This document shows positions 35,640 through 43,705 of a stretch of 49,145 nucleotides of DNA, piece after piece (position 1 is the stretch's first letter; every line of letters begins with the position of its first letter). The notes under the pieces were generated by a model. It did no database searches, had not been told where the DNA came from, and was given only the letters and a program-made list of their open reading frames with translations. The translations under genes were made by a program, and so were the position numbers. Source of the DNA: a virus; the IMG/VR virus record IMGVR_UViG_3300042484_002676, positions 1 through 49,145 of that record; one strand, written 5' to 3'.

Positions 35640-36430
35640 TGTTGATAAATATTGACATGAAGAACATATTCACCAGTTCTACAATAGGAGCACAAATATT
35701 TCAAGTACTAGCTCTATTACTGATAGTAACGGGATTGTTCCAATATGGAATAACAATACAGACCGTGTTACTAGTAATGTTGGGTTATTTTTTGTATGGT
35801 TGTTTAGGCATTGTAGTTACATATCATAGAAATTTAACTCATAGTAGTTATGACACATATCCGTTATTGATTAAGATTTTTTCAGTATTTGGTTGCTTTG
35901 CAGGTACCGGTAGCCCATTAGCCTGGGTTGCAATACATATTAATCATCATTTAAGAAGTGATAAAATAGACGATCCTCATAGCCCTAGATACAAAGGACT
36001 CAAAATCTTTACATTAAATTATGTAAATGAAGTTAACAGTGATACTAAATGGCGCATGAGAAACATGGTAACTGATAAGTTCCAGCAGTTTCTACACCGT
36101 TATTACTTTGCTATAATCATGTTGTATAGTTTATGTCTATATCTAATCGGTGGTTTTTATTTACTAGTATTCCTTCACTTAGCTCCTGCATTAATCACCG
36201 GACTTATGAGTAACGTAGTTAACTATGTTGGACATAAGCCTACTTGGTTAGGCGGATATCGTTCGTATAATCTAAATGATGACAGCACTAACAATTGGTT
36301 ATGGGCTATTCCTAGTTGGGGAGAGTCTTGGCATAACAATCATCATAGATTCCCTAGAGATTACACATTCAAAAAGCAATGGTGGGAATTTGATATATCT
36401 GGATTAATTATCAAAGCTATAAAAAAATGA
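35639..36430 (+). CDS. Membrane fatty-acid desaturase-like protein 2
   Basis: Second desaturase (263 aa). The boxes HRNLTH (63-68), HINHH (100-104) with SDKIDDPHSP, and HNNHH (232-236) are complete, and the GESWHNNHH third box is kept. The second box has Ile-Asn where most members have Arg-x. The N-terminal and central hydrophobic pairs are strong. An alternative start at 35657 (MKNIFTSS) lies 5 nt after GATAAATA, so a shorter leaderless product is possible in late infection. The next desaturase overlaps by 4 bp. Confidence 0.9.
   Translation: MLINIDMKNIFTSSTIGAQIFQVLALLLIVTGLFQYGITIQTVLLVMLGYFLYGCLGIVVTYHRNLTHSSYDTYPLLIKIFSVFGCFAGTGSPLAWVAIHINHHLRSDKIDDPHSPRYKGLKIFTLNYVNEVNSDTKWRMRNMVTDKFQQFLHRYYFAIIMLYSLCLYLIGGFYLLVFLHLAPALITGLMSNVVNYVGHKPTWLGGYRSYNLNDDSTNNWLWAIPSWGESWHNNHHRFPRDYTFKKQWWEFDISGLIIKAIKK
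35644..35651 (+). promoter_or_regulatory. Possible internal late promoter in desaturase 2
   Basis: GATAAATA is followed by exactly 5 nt and an in-frame ATG at 35657. The spacing equals that at the two divergent starts near 41443 and 41485. Confidence 0.35.
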
Positions 36431-37182
36431 AAAGATATATGTACCCAAGAGGTTGGTTTTTTATAACAATGCAGATTATTGCTACTATAGTAACTCTATG
36501 GGCAATTTTTAATCCTGCAGGATTGGGCTATTGGATGTTATCATTGTTTGGTTATTTCTTAATAACTTGTTTAGGTATTTCTGTTATGTTTCACAGATTG
36601 CTAACTCATAAATCATATAAAGTATGGAAGCCCATAGAATACCTCTTTAGTTATTTTGGAAACATTGGTTGTACTGGTAGTTCTGTAGGTTGGGTATTTG
36701 TTCATAGGATGCATCATAGATTTGCTGATAAGCCTGGCGACCCCCACAGCCCTGTTACCATGGGAGCATTAGGAGCAATAGTCGGAGACTACAGTGGAAA
36801 ATTTAACAAATGGGAAGTCAGAGATATCATCAATGACCCGGTACACAGATTTATGCATGAATGCTACATGCTAATAGTGTTGACAACTGTGCTTGTCCTA
36901 TACATGATTGATCCATTGTTATCTGTTTATCTATTCTGGATTCCAATGTTCTTAAACACAGTAGCACCTAGATTAAGCAATTGGATCGATCATGATCCAA
37001 AGTTTGGCACAAAGGCTGATAATAGTAAAGACCAATCTCATAATGTATGGTGGTGGGCACTTCTAACATTCGGGGAAGGATGGCATAACAATCATCATTT
37101 GCGACCCGGTGACTATAGTATAGGAAAGAAGTGGTGGCAAATTGATATCGGTGGTCTGGTTGTTAAATTAATTAGACTATAA
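36427..37182 (+). CDS. Membrane fatty-acid desaturase-like protein 3
   Basis: Third desaturase (251 aa). The boxes are HRLLTH (56-61), HRMHH (93-97) with ADKPGDPHSP, and HNNHH (220-224) in GEGWHNNHH. A WIDHDPKFGTKADNSKD segment replaces the usual NxxGH before the third box; the His is retained. It ends KKWWQIDIGGLVVKLIRL, the WWEID-type tail shared with desaturases 2, 4 and 8. It is coupled by ATGA to desaturase 2, and a PP-loop gene follows after 29 nt. Confidence 0.9.
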   Translation: MKRYMYPRGWFFITMQIIATIVTLWAIFNPAGLGYWMLSLFGYFLITCLGISVMFHRLLTHKSYKVWKPIEYLFSYFGNIGCTGSSVGWVFVHRMHHRFADKPGDPHSPVTMGALGAIVGDYSGKFNKWEVRDIINDPVHRFMHECYMLIVLTTVLVLYMIDPLLSVYLFWIPMFLNTVAPRLSNWIDHDPKFGTKADNSKDQSHNVWWWALLTFGEGWHNNHHLRPGDYSIGKKWWQIDIGGLVVKLIRL

Positions 37183-37211
37183 ACTAGTCAATGTAACCTC
37201 AGGTTAACCCA

Positions 37212-38129
37212 ATGAAATTACCCTTTTATGACAATTGGCAAAAATGGACTGTCAATGATGTTTTATATAGCCACAGAAAAAATAAATCAGACCATTGGAA
37301 TTTCTCAATGCGTAGATGCACTGATCCGATCGGCACACTAAAAGAAGAACTTTTTAACAATGCTAGCAAGATAAGAGACTATTACACCGGACCATTTGAT
37401 GTGTTATATTCAGGTGGTATAGATAGCGAAGTAGTACTTAGGGTGTTTAAAGAATTAGGTATAAAGCACAATACTATAATTGTTAAGTACAAAAATGGAT
37501 ATAACCATAGAGAAATCACTAATGCAATCGAAACTGTAAAATCACTGAATATACCTTATAAGTTAATTGATTTTGATTTAGAAAAGTTCTATGAAACAGA
37601 AGCATATGATTTAAGTATAGAAAGTTCATGTATACGTGTAGGAAGAGCAACACACATAAAATTTTGTAAAGATTTTTGCGACAACATTCCTGTTATGGGT
37701 GAGGGTGATGTATATTGGCGCCGAGATTTAGGAACAGATTATAGTAAACCCTCAGCCTGGAGATTTATTATAGCAGAAGACTCTCACAATTGCGGGATGT
37801 TTATGACAAAGCTGGGTCGAGAAAACGTATGTGATTTCTTTGAGTTTACACCCAATGTCATTAAAGCATACAACAATTACCCACTGGTACAACAATTGTT
37901 AAATGACAAAATTTTAGGTAAGACTAGTAATTGGTCTAGCAAATGGTTGATATATAGAGATATATGGCCTGATCTAGTACAGCGTGTAAAATTAACAGGG
38001 CTTGAAGGTGACAAAGAACCGGGTTATATGCCTATGTTTGTAAAAGAACTACAGGATGTGATAGAAGCTAAAATTGGCTCCGGGGTCACGTATTGGTGCA
38101 CCCCGGAAGAACTAGACAAATTCGTTTAA
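37212..38129 (+). CDS. Stand-alone PP-loop ATPase 2
   Basis: A 305-aa paralogue of PP-loop 1. The PP-loop SGGIDSE is at 67-73 (FDVLYSGGIDSEVVLR), followed by LGIKHNTIIVK and a conserved RATHIKFCKDFCDNIPVMGE segment that matches VATHFWMLEQCNDTPVFAG in the other copy. The C-terminal part contains YWRRD, SAWRF and TYWCTPEEL. No glutaminase, RNA-binding or zinc-finger domain is seen, which argues against QueC or TilS proper. It is the last gene of the desaturase 1-3 unit. Its TAA shares bases with the stop of the convergent Rieske gene (TTTAAA). Confidence 0.8.
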   Translation: MKLPFYDNWQKWTVNDVLYSHRKNKSDHWNFSMRRCTDPIGTLKEELFNNASKIRDYYTGPFDVLYSGGIDSEVVLRVFKELGIKHNTIIVKYKNGYNHREITNAIETVKSLNIPYKLIDFDLEKFYETEAYDLSIESSCIRVGRATHIKFCKDFCDNIPVMGEGDVYWRRDLGTDYSKPSAWRFIIAEDSHNCGMFMTKLGRENVCDFFEFTPNVIKAYNNYPLVQQLLNDKILGKTSNWSSKWLIYRDIWPDLVQRVKLTGLEGDKEPGYMPMFVKELQDVIEAKIGSGVTYWCTPEELDKFV

Positions 38130-38995
38130 ATCTTATTTTCTATATACCAATCAGCCCAGTGCTTTGATTGATCTTCCCACTTGTTAACAGTGCGCCTTAA
38201 GGGGAAATAAGGTCTTTTGATTTTTTCAATAGCAGCTATATCTTCACGATAAACGTCAACACACTTTTCCCAGTCCTCTTTTTCTACTTTACCTAAGTCA
38301 GGTGAATAGTAGAATTGCATATGCCAATTAAATCCATATTCTAGATTTGCATCATTTGGAGTAACTCTAGTAATTACAAGTTTTCCAGGCTCATACTCGA
38401 TGTTAAAGCCCGGGTAAACGAATAGCCAAAATCCCTTAGACCCGTAAGACGTAGGATACATTTGTATAGACCACCCGTCTCCAAATTCATTTTCAATCTT
38501 TTCTAAAGGTGTTTCTAAACTTTGTCTAGGATGAACTCCGTTTTGACGAATATGCAACAAATCAGTCATTTGTTCCATAAGCCACAACCAACTTCCGTTG
38601 CTTGTACCTGTTAGACTATGACTGTAAGCCATTAATGGGGCTTCTCTTAAAATTTTAGACCATTCTGCATCTTCTGGTTCTGTAAAATTCTCATATAGAA
38701 TACCTGTCTTGCTTAATGTAGCTTGACCGTGATGATGCATCTTGTAAAAATGACTGCAATATGGTTCTTTTTCTAATGGTTTACCTTCTAAGTCCCATGC
38801 AAACCCGTGCAGCTTACATACAACATTATTTACCATATCACCCGGTTCGTGCATTATGTATCCGCGGTGAGGACACTCCCTGCTCTTGATATCATATTGG
38901 TTATTGTTCTTTATTATGATCTTGTCTTGTAGCACAAAGTTACCATTATTCAATGCTGATGCATGGGCAAAAATGTTAGGTGGGTTCTTGAACAT
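38126..38995 (-). CDS. Rieske non-haem iron oxygenase
   Basis: A 289-aa oxygenase alpha-subunit-like protein, short for the family (usually 340-450). The Rieske [2Fe-2S] motif is complete: Cys41, His43 (CPHRG), then Cys60 and His63 (CKLHG), 16 residues between pairs. The catalytic domain has Asp145, His148 and His155 (EQMTDLLHIRQNGVH), and an ED..AIE segment near the end offers the Asp ligand. The gap between the two iron His residues is six, against four in most members. The start at 38995 is preferred because GAGAG lies 10-15 nt upstream; the longer frame reads into the preceding gene. Reductase and ferredoxin genes are absent from the window. Confidence 0.88.
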   Translation of the reverse strand: MFKNPPNIFAHASALNNGNFVLQDKIIIKNNNQYDIKSRECPHRGYIMHEPGDMVNNVVCKLHGFAWDLEGKPLEKEPYCSHFYKMHHHGQATLSKTGILYENFTEPEDAEWSKILREAPLMAYSHSLTGTSNGSWLWLMEQMTDLLHIRQNGVHPRQSLETPLEKIENEFGDGWSIQMYPTSYGSKGFWLFVYPGFNIEYEPGKLVITRVTPNDANLEYGFNWHMQFYYSPDLGKVEKEDWEKCVDVYREDIAAIEKIKRPYFPLRRTVNKWEDQSKHWADWYIENKI

Positions 38996-39029
38996 ATGAC
39001 TATTTCTCTCAGTGTGAAAATATAAGTAA

Positions 39030-40208
39030 TTAAACAGTTGGAATTCTATTAAAATTATCAACATCACCAATGTAGAAAGCCGATGTATATGTTATTAATC
39101 CAGTGCCATCTTTATTTAAGTATTTTTTATCTATTGAATTATAAAAGTGTCTGGTGTCGGATGCAATCATTTCAAATGTTCTAGTAGACTTGTGTAAATC
39201 ATAAAACCATTGGTCATGTTCGCCGAGGAATATTTTAGTAGGTTTCTCCGCTTGGAATATTGGTGTTGCCGTCGAGGGATATATAGTGGGGACTATTGCC
39301 CTTTCATACTTGCTATGTCGCATTCTTTTTTGAGCATCAGACATATTCTCTGTAATTGAAAGGTCATTTACATAACGACCAATGCTAGCGTCACTAAAAA
39401 CTTTTTTTGTCACAACATGTGCTTGTTTAATAAGCATTTGAGTATGATATTTTGACCAATAAAATGCAATATTATAAACGTTAGGATATTCACGATCAAA
39501 TACAGGCCTTGCAACGTTGATAGCTAAGTCACTGAATGCGATGTAAATCTTTTTATTTTTTGTAATGACAACCATTGGTTTGTCAATTCCGTAAATAAAA
39601 CCTATCTTTTTTTCACTGTCAGCCAACTTAACAAGATGTTTTTGTCTTTCTAATCTATATCGGGCTATCCCTGAAGGATGCACCCAGTCTTCTGATCTGT
39701 ATAACCAATCGTCTGATTTAAAATCTAGGATGTCTTGAAAATAATCATGCACTGTTATCTTAACATCAGGGTAGTCTATTGCAATTTGTTTAATAAATGG
39801 GATCTGTGTATATAGTGTTTCACTAATAGTATTTTTGTTAGAAGTATCGCTATTGTTGAAGTCAAAGTTACTGAGCCCACTAAGTGGAACGCTAGCAACT
39901 ATCTCATCTATTTTGATGCCATTTCTTAGAAAGGTCAGCACTACATTTGAACTGTCAGCACCACCGCTACAAAAAACAATGATATAATCAAACTCCTCAC
40001 GAAGTTGTTTAGCCCGTTGAACATAAAAATAATCTAATGATTCCGCTGGCTCTTCGGTCCAATTGAAGGTTTTAAATGAATCATTATTAAAATACCAAGA
40101 CACCTCGGATTTTGTCTTGTTAGCTTCTATTATTGCATCAATCTTATGAATAAACCGCTGGCCTCCTACAATATAAAAATTGTCGTTATCGATATTTTTT
40201 TGCATCAT
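39030..40208 (-). CDS. Stand-alone PP-loop ATPase 3
   Basis: The longest PP-loop protein of the locus (392 aa). SGGADSS is at 81-87 (YIIVFCSGGADSSNVVL). The N-terminal 75 residues resemble neither PP-loop 1 nor 2. Later it has KKIGFIYGIDKPMVVI, placed like the second ATP-binding strand of asparagine synthetase-type domains, and FYWSKYHTQMLIKQAHVV. Adenylating ligase chemistry is inferred from the fold. Its ATG directly abuts the stop of the cupin gene, so the two are made together. The stop at 39030 is 34 nt before the Rieske start. Confidence 0.78.
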   Translation of the reverse strand: MMQKNIDNDNFYIVGGQRFIHKIDAIIEANKTKSEVSWYFNNDSFKTFNWTEEPAESLDYFYVQRAKQLREEFDYIIVFCSGGADSSNVVLTFLRNGIKIDEIVASVPLSGLSNFDFNNSDTSNKNTISETLYTQIPFIKQIAIDYPDVKITVHDYFQDILDFKSDDWLYRSEDWVHPSGIARYRLERQKHLVKLADSEKKIGFIYGIDKPMVVITKNKKIYIAFSDLAINVARPVFDREYPNVYNIAFYWSKYHTQMLIKQAHVVTKKVFSDASIGRYVNDLSITENMSDAQKRMRHSKYERAIVPTIYPSTATPIFQAEKPTKIFLGEHDQWFYDLHKSTRTFEMIASDTRHFYNSIDKKYLNKDGTGLITYTSAFYIGDVDNFNRIPTV

Positions 40209-40826
40209 TTAAATGTAAGTCCTAGACTTCATTGGATTGAATTCATCTCTTGGACCATCCTCACTATCCGGGTGAAATACGGCTAAGGACATCATTTGAT
40301 TCTCTGTGCGGAATCTGTGAATAACGTGACGCTCTAGTAGAAATATAGTGCCAGGTGTCAAATCAATGTCATGGTCATTTAATGATGCTATGCCCTTACC
40401 TTTTAAAATAATTCCTATGCGTATAGAGGGATGGCTATGAAAAGTTTGGTTAATTCCTGCAGGGAAATACAAGTAGTTCAAACACGGATCTCCATTACGA
40501 GACGGATCAATTAGGTTTGTATTACTACAACCATCTATGTAACTCAAGTGACCTGGTTCGCTTGAGTTAATTATTGCAAACCTTTCTTCTGGTATTAAAA
40601 TGCCGGGTGTTTCAATAACAATTCCTTTGCCTACAATAGTGAAGGAGGAATTGACACTGGCGGCAACAACACCAGTTACCGAGAATTTATCCCCGATTAA
40701 TGTACCGTCTTCCATCAATATAAACCTAGTATGATCTGCTTTAGATATTTCAATCGAATCAGTAACCGGAATAATATTAACAACATGTTTTGATTTGACT
40801 AAAGTTGGTGAGTTAATTAATTTCAT
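40209..40826 (-). CDS. Cupin-domain protein
   Basis: A 205-aa protein with an N-terminal beta-strand domain (to about residue 95) and a C-terminal single cupin: FHSHPSIRIGIILKGKG (130-146) and LTPGTIFLLERHVIHRF (156-172). His130, His132 and His167 or His170 could bind a metal. The usual Glu after HxH is not evident (Arg136/Ile137 occupy the place), so it may be a non-classical metal site or a binding protein. Its stop abuts PP-loop 3 and its start overlaps the upstream gene by one base. Confidence 0.7.
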   Translation of the reverse strand: MKLINSPTLVKSKHVVNIIPVTDSIEISKADHTRFILMEDGTLIGDKFSVTGVVAASVNSSFTIVGKGIVIETPGILIPEERFAIINSSEPGHLSYIDGCSNTNLIDPSRNGDPCLNYLYFPAGINQTFHSHPSIRIGIILKGKGIASLNDHDIDLTPGTIFLLERHVIHRFRTENQMMSLAVFHPDSEDGPRDEFNPMKSRTYI

Positions 40827-41443
40827 TATATAATTTCATCCTTATTGAATATTTGTAAACGATATCGTTGTGCTAATGTATGGTACATTATAACTGTATC
40901 TATAGGAACAGTTTTGAAATGTCCTGAAAAATAAAAAGAGTGAGCATTGCATTTGCAGTTGGCATTGGCAGGATATACCATGTCATAATAAACATCGTAT
41001 CTTACCTCGTCCCTACTAACATGCATGTCAATAATTTTTTCTATTGTTTTTTGATGACTTAGTGGCCTGCGTGAATAGAAGTTATAGAAACCATTGTCTT
41101 CACCGTATATAATTAACATTTTTAACAATTCTAAGAAGTAAATATTATTGACCTTATAATTAATACCCAATCCGATGGTCTTACTTAAATGATTTGTAGC
41201 ATACCAGGTTAACGAGTAATTTGGATAATATCCACCTAACGAATTTACTAGCTCTCCGTTAACAAACACTCCTGCTATTTTATTATCAGATGAATTGATT
41301 TTAACATCAAACAAATTCAACAAGTATTCATTTATTACAGAGTCTTTTTTGAAGCCCATAAAATTTTTATGACCTTCAATTATTTCCCTGTATTGGTCCT
41401 TATCCGCTCTTTCCAAAAATCTGTAAATTACGATATCAGTCAT
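40826..41443 (-). CDS. Unknown protein, possibly acyltransferase-like
   Basis: A 205-aa protein. The order of segments (KIAGVFVNGELVNSLGGY, then a long helix KVNNIYFLELLKMLIIYGED, then FYNFYSRRPLSHQKTIEKI) recalls a GNAT fold, but no acyl-CoA loop can be read, so this is weak. An NANCKCNAHSFYF segment carries two Cys and one His. It is the first gene of a four-gene minus-strand unit (this gene, cupin, PP-loop 3, Rieske). There is no Shine-Dalgarno; the ATG is 5 nt after GATAAATA. Confidence 0.5.
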   Translation of the reverse strand: MTDIVIYRFLERADKDQYREIIEGHKNFMGFKKDSVINEYLLNLFDVKINSSDNKIAGVFVNGELVNSLGGYYPNYSLTWYATNHLSKTIGLGINYKVNNIYFLELLKMLIIYGEDNGFYNFYSRRPLSHQKTIEKIIDMHVSRDEVRYDVYYDMVYPANANCKCNAHSFYFSGHFKTVPIDTVIMYHTLAQRYRLQIFNKDEII

Positions 41444-41448
41444 ATAAA

Positions 41449-41456
41449 TATTTATC
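41449..41456 (-). promoter_or_regulatory. Late promoter of the cupin/PP-loop/Rieske unit
   Basis: GATAAATA on the minus strand, then TTTAT and the ATG at 41443. With T4-like spacing, transcription would begin at or beside the A of ATG, giving a leaderless mRNA. Confidence 0.5.
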
Positions 41457-41471
41457 GTTAGGTCGACATAC

Positions 41472-41479
41472 TATAAATA
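41472..41479 (+). promoter_or_regulatory. Late promoter of the radical SAM gene
   Basis: A perfect TATAAATA, followed by TTTAT and the ATG at 41485, the same 5-nt spacing as on the opposite strand. A leaderless transcript is predicted. Confidence 0.6.
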
Positions 41480-41484
41480 TTTAT

Positions 41485-42945
41485 ATGAATGTCATACTTT
41501 TAACCTGTGTTTCAGGTACATTATACCAACGAGCATTAGGTGCATACCAATTGGCATTTTTCCTCAGGGAACACGGGTACACCGTTCAAGTAATAGATTT
41601 TACAGATGAATTAAGTGAAAATGAACTGATTGAGGCACTCGATAATCACATAACATCTGACACCTTATGTATAGGTATAAGCACAACATTCTATAATGAT
41701 TTTAATGTTGAAATATTTTCTTCAACCAGAGACTACAAAGCACATATACCTAAAAACATAAAATCTGCAATTGAATATTCCAAACAGAAATATTCAAATA
41801 TAAAAGTGGTACTAGGTGGAGCAAAGTCATTGACAGGCGAGCACTTAGACTTTGTTGATTGTGTTATCCATGGGTATGGTGAAGATAAGATGTTAAATTT
41901 TTTGAACGGATTAGATAATAATCCCAAACGAATAAAAAATAAAATAATTACCTTAGGTCAATCAACATCAAAACAATTAATCATATATAATGACCCGTTA
42001 GATTGTAAATTTGACATACAGAAAAATAGCCATCGTTTCATTGAACAGGATTATATATTGCCCAATGAAACATTACCTATTGAAATTTCTCGAGGGTGTA
42101 TTTTTAAATGCAAATTTTGTGCATACCCATTAACAGGTAAGAAAAAATTTGATTATATAAGAGACCCAAAACTCATTTATGATGAAATGATGTATAACTA
42201 TGAAAATTTTAACACAACTAATTATTTTTTCGGAGACGATACACTAAACGATAGCACATTTAAAATAGAAAGCCTACATAAATCTATAACATCTTTGCCA
42301 TTTAAAATAAAATTTACATCATATTTAAGATTGGATTTGTTACACCATAACCCGGAACAAATTTCTATGTTAAAGGAAATGGGACTAGCAAGCCCGTTTT
42401 TTGGTATTGAAAGTTTAAATCAACGATCTGCTTCTAGCGTAGGTAAGGGAATGGATGTTAATAAAGTAAAAGAATTTTTACTTGAGTTGTATAATGATCA
42501 TTGGAACAAAGAGATTCCAATATACTTATCATTAATTATAGGTCTCCCATACGAAACAGAAAAATCTATGAGAGAGACATTTCAATGGGTAAAAGAGACA
42601 GAACTTAGTGCTAGTTTTCAACCACTGTCTATATTATCACAATCTATTTACAAATCAGAATTTGAGAAGAACATACAGAAATACGGATATACAGTAAAAG
42701 AAAATGGTTACTGGGAAAACGAGAACATGAATGTTAATCAAGCCGAGGTCTTATCTAAAGAATTCAATGAGACTTTATTGTTTAAATCTAGACCGGCTAG
42801 CTGGTTTTTAATGACGTTATTAAATCATAATATGACGTTAGATCAATGTAGTAGCATGACAGTTAGTGATTTAAATTGGACTAAGATAATTCTTGCCAAA
42901 AAGAAAAAAATAGCAAAATATAAATCACTATTACTCAGAACCTAA
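41485..42945 (+). CDS. Radical SAM enzyme with a B12-binding-like N-terminal domain
   Basis: A 486-aa protein. Residues 1-140 look like a cobalamin-binding-type Rossmann domain (MNVILLTCVSGTLYQRALGA; LREHGYTVQVIDF; VVLGGAKSL; CVIHGYGED) but lack the DxHxxG cobalamin His, as many relatives do. The radical SAM core starts at ISRGCIFKCKFC with Cys205, Cys209 and Cys212 for the [4Fe-4S] cluster; FFGDDTLND and GIESLNQRS are the usual SAM-domain segments. Such enzymes perform difficult methylations, ring closures or C-C bond chemistry. The frame starts within a divergent promoter repeat. Its end overlaps the end of desaturase 4 by 11 bp. Confidence 0.9.
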   Translation: MNVILLTCVSGTLYQRALGAYQLAFFLREHGYTVQVIDFTDELSENELIEALDNHITSDTLCIGISTTFYNDFNVEIFSSTRDYKAHIPKNIKSAIEYSKQKYSNIKVVLGGAKSLTGEHLDFVDCVIHGYGEDKMLNFLNGLDNNPKRIKNKIITLGQSTSKQLIIYNDPLDCKFDIQKNSHRFIEQDYILPNETLPIEISRGCIFKCKFCAYPLTGKKKFDYIRDPKLIYDEMMYNYENFNTTNYFFGDDTLNDSTFKIESLHKSITSLPFKIKFTSYLRLDLLHHNPEQISMLKEMGLASPFFGIESLNQRSASSVGKGMDVNKVKEFLLELYNDHWNKEIPIYLSLIIGLPYETEKSMRETFQWVKETELSASFQPLSILSQSIYKSEFEKNIQKYGYTVKENGYWENENMNVNQAEVLSKEFNETLLFKSRPASWFLMTLLNHNMTLDQCSSMTVSDLNWTKIILAKKKKIAKYKSLLLRT

Positions 42946-43705
42946 AAATAATACTGAATGATTTTCCTATCAACGCCTCTATATCTATTTCCCACCACCG
43001 TTCATGTAAATTCAATTTCTTAGCATCTCGATGATGATTGTTGTGCCAGCCGAAACCCATTGTTAAGAATCCTAGTACTAGATTATTGTGGCTATCATCT
43101 AGTAGGTCGTGGTTTCTATAGTTACCAGGAATGTATTTCAAGTGGAGTATAGAATTGATTAACCCGAATTTTATAAGTTCTAGTACGTAACTTGCCGACC
43201 AAAGCAAAAATAATTCTGGGCTTATAACATACATGAGAACATAAAATAATACATTAATTTCAATAAAGCGTTTTGATGGGTTACTTATATCAGGATCACG
43301 CAATGTTTTTATGGTTAATATCTTAGAACTGCGGTCATCAAACACACTGTTAATTATTGCAGGTCTGAACATCCAGAAAATTATACTATTCCACAATCCA
43401 TTTTTTGGGCTATGTACATCATTTTTTTGGTCACTATTACGGTGATGGTGTAAATGTTGTACTATCCAATAGAAAGGTGTACTATATCCTGAGATAATAG
43501 TATAGTATGAAAATAGTTTTCGTGAATAAGGACCAACTGTAAATTGATTATGAGCGAAATATCGATGACCTACAACACCATTACCAATAGTTCTAAATAA
43601 CCAGACTGGTATCAGTAACCACCAATAGCTTATATAATAAAAAGATACAAGACCTAATATCGTTAATATAATGCTGAAAAAAACGTATGAACGAGTATTT
43701 GTCAT
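42935..43705 (-). CDS. Membrane fatty-acid desaturase-like protein 4
   Basis: Last gene of a five-desaturase operon (256 aa). The boxes are HRYFAH (47-52), HLHHH (84-88) with SDQKNDVHSP, and HNNHH (221-225) in GFGWHNNHH. The second box has Leu-His in place of Arg-x, and Val where most members have Pro in DPHSP. It ends RWWEIDIEALIG plus a short hydrophobic tail. The pre-third-box ILHLKYIPGNYRNHDLLDDS keeps the His. It overlaps desaturase 5 by 4 bp. An additional di-iron oxidation step is inferred. Confidence 0.9.
   Translation of the reverse strand: MTNTRSYVFFSIILTILGLVSFYYISYWWLLIPVWLFRTIGNGVVGHRYFAHNQFTVGPYSRKLFSYYTIISGYSTPFYWIVQHLHHHRNSDQKNDVHSPKNGLWNSIIFWMFRPAIINSVFDDRSSKILTIKTLRDPDISNPSKRFIEINVLFYVLMYVISPELFLLWSASYVLELIKFGLINSILHLKYIPGNYRNHDLLDDSHNNLVLGFLTMGFGWHNNHHRDAKKLNLHERWWEIDIEALIGKSFSIIFRF

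Larger units (their letters stand above)
41441..41487. promoter_or_regulatory. Divergent late-promoter region inside a 15-bp inverted repeat
   Basis: CATATAAATATTTAT (41441-41455) and ATAAATATTTATATG (41473-41487) are exact reverse complements. Each arm ends in the start codon of one divergent gene, so the symmetry includes both ATGs. Seventeen bases lie between the arms. Both ATGs are 5 nt from an ATAAATA-type element and neither has a Shine-Dalgarno. Confidence 0.8.

Noticed and set aside
37183-37211. GTAACCTCAGGTTAAC before PP-loop 2 as a terminator or operator
   Set aside because: The inverted repeat is only 5-6 bp with a one-base centre and no T run, too weak to call.
32814-40208. PP-loop genes as QueC-like enzymes of a DNA deazaguanine modification system
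   Set aside because: No QueD, QueE, FolE or transglycosylase gene is visible, and the QueC zinc-binding cysteines are not evident. The context is oxygenases, not nucleotide chemistry.
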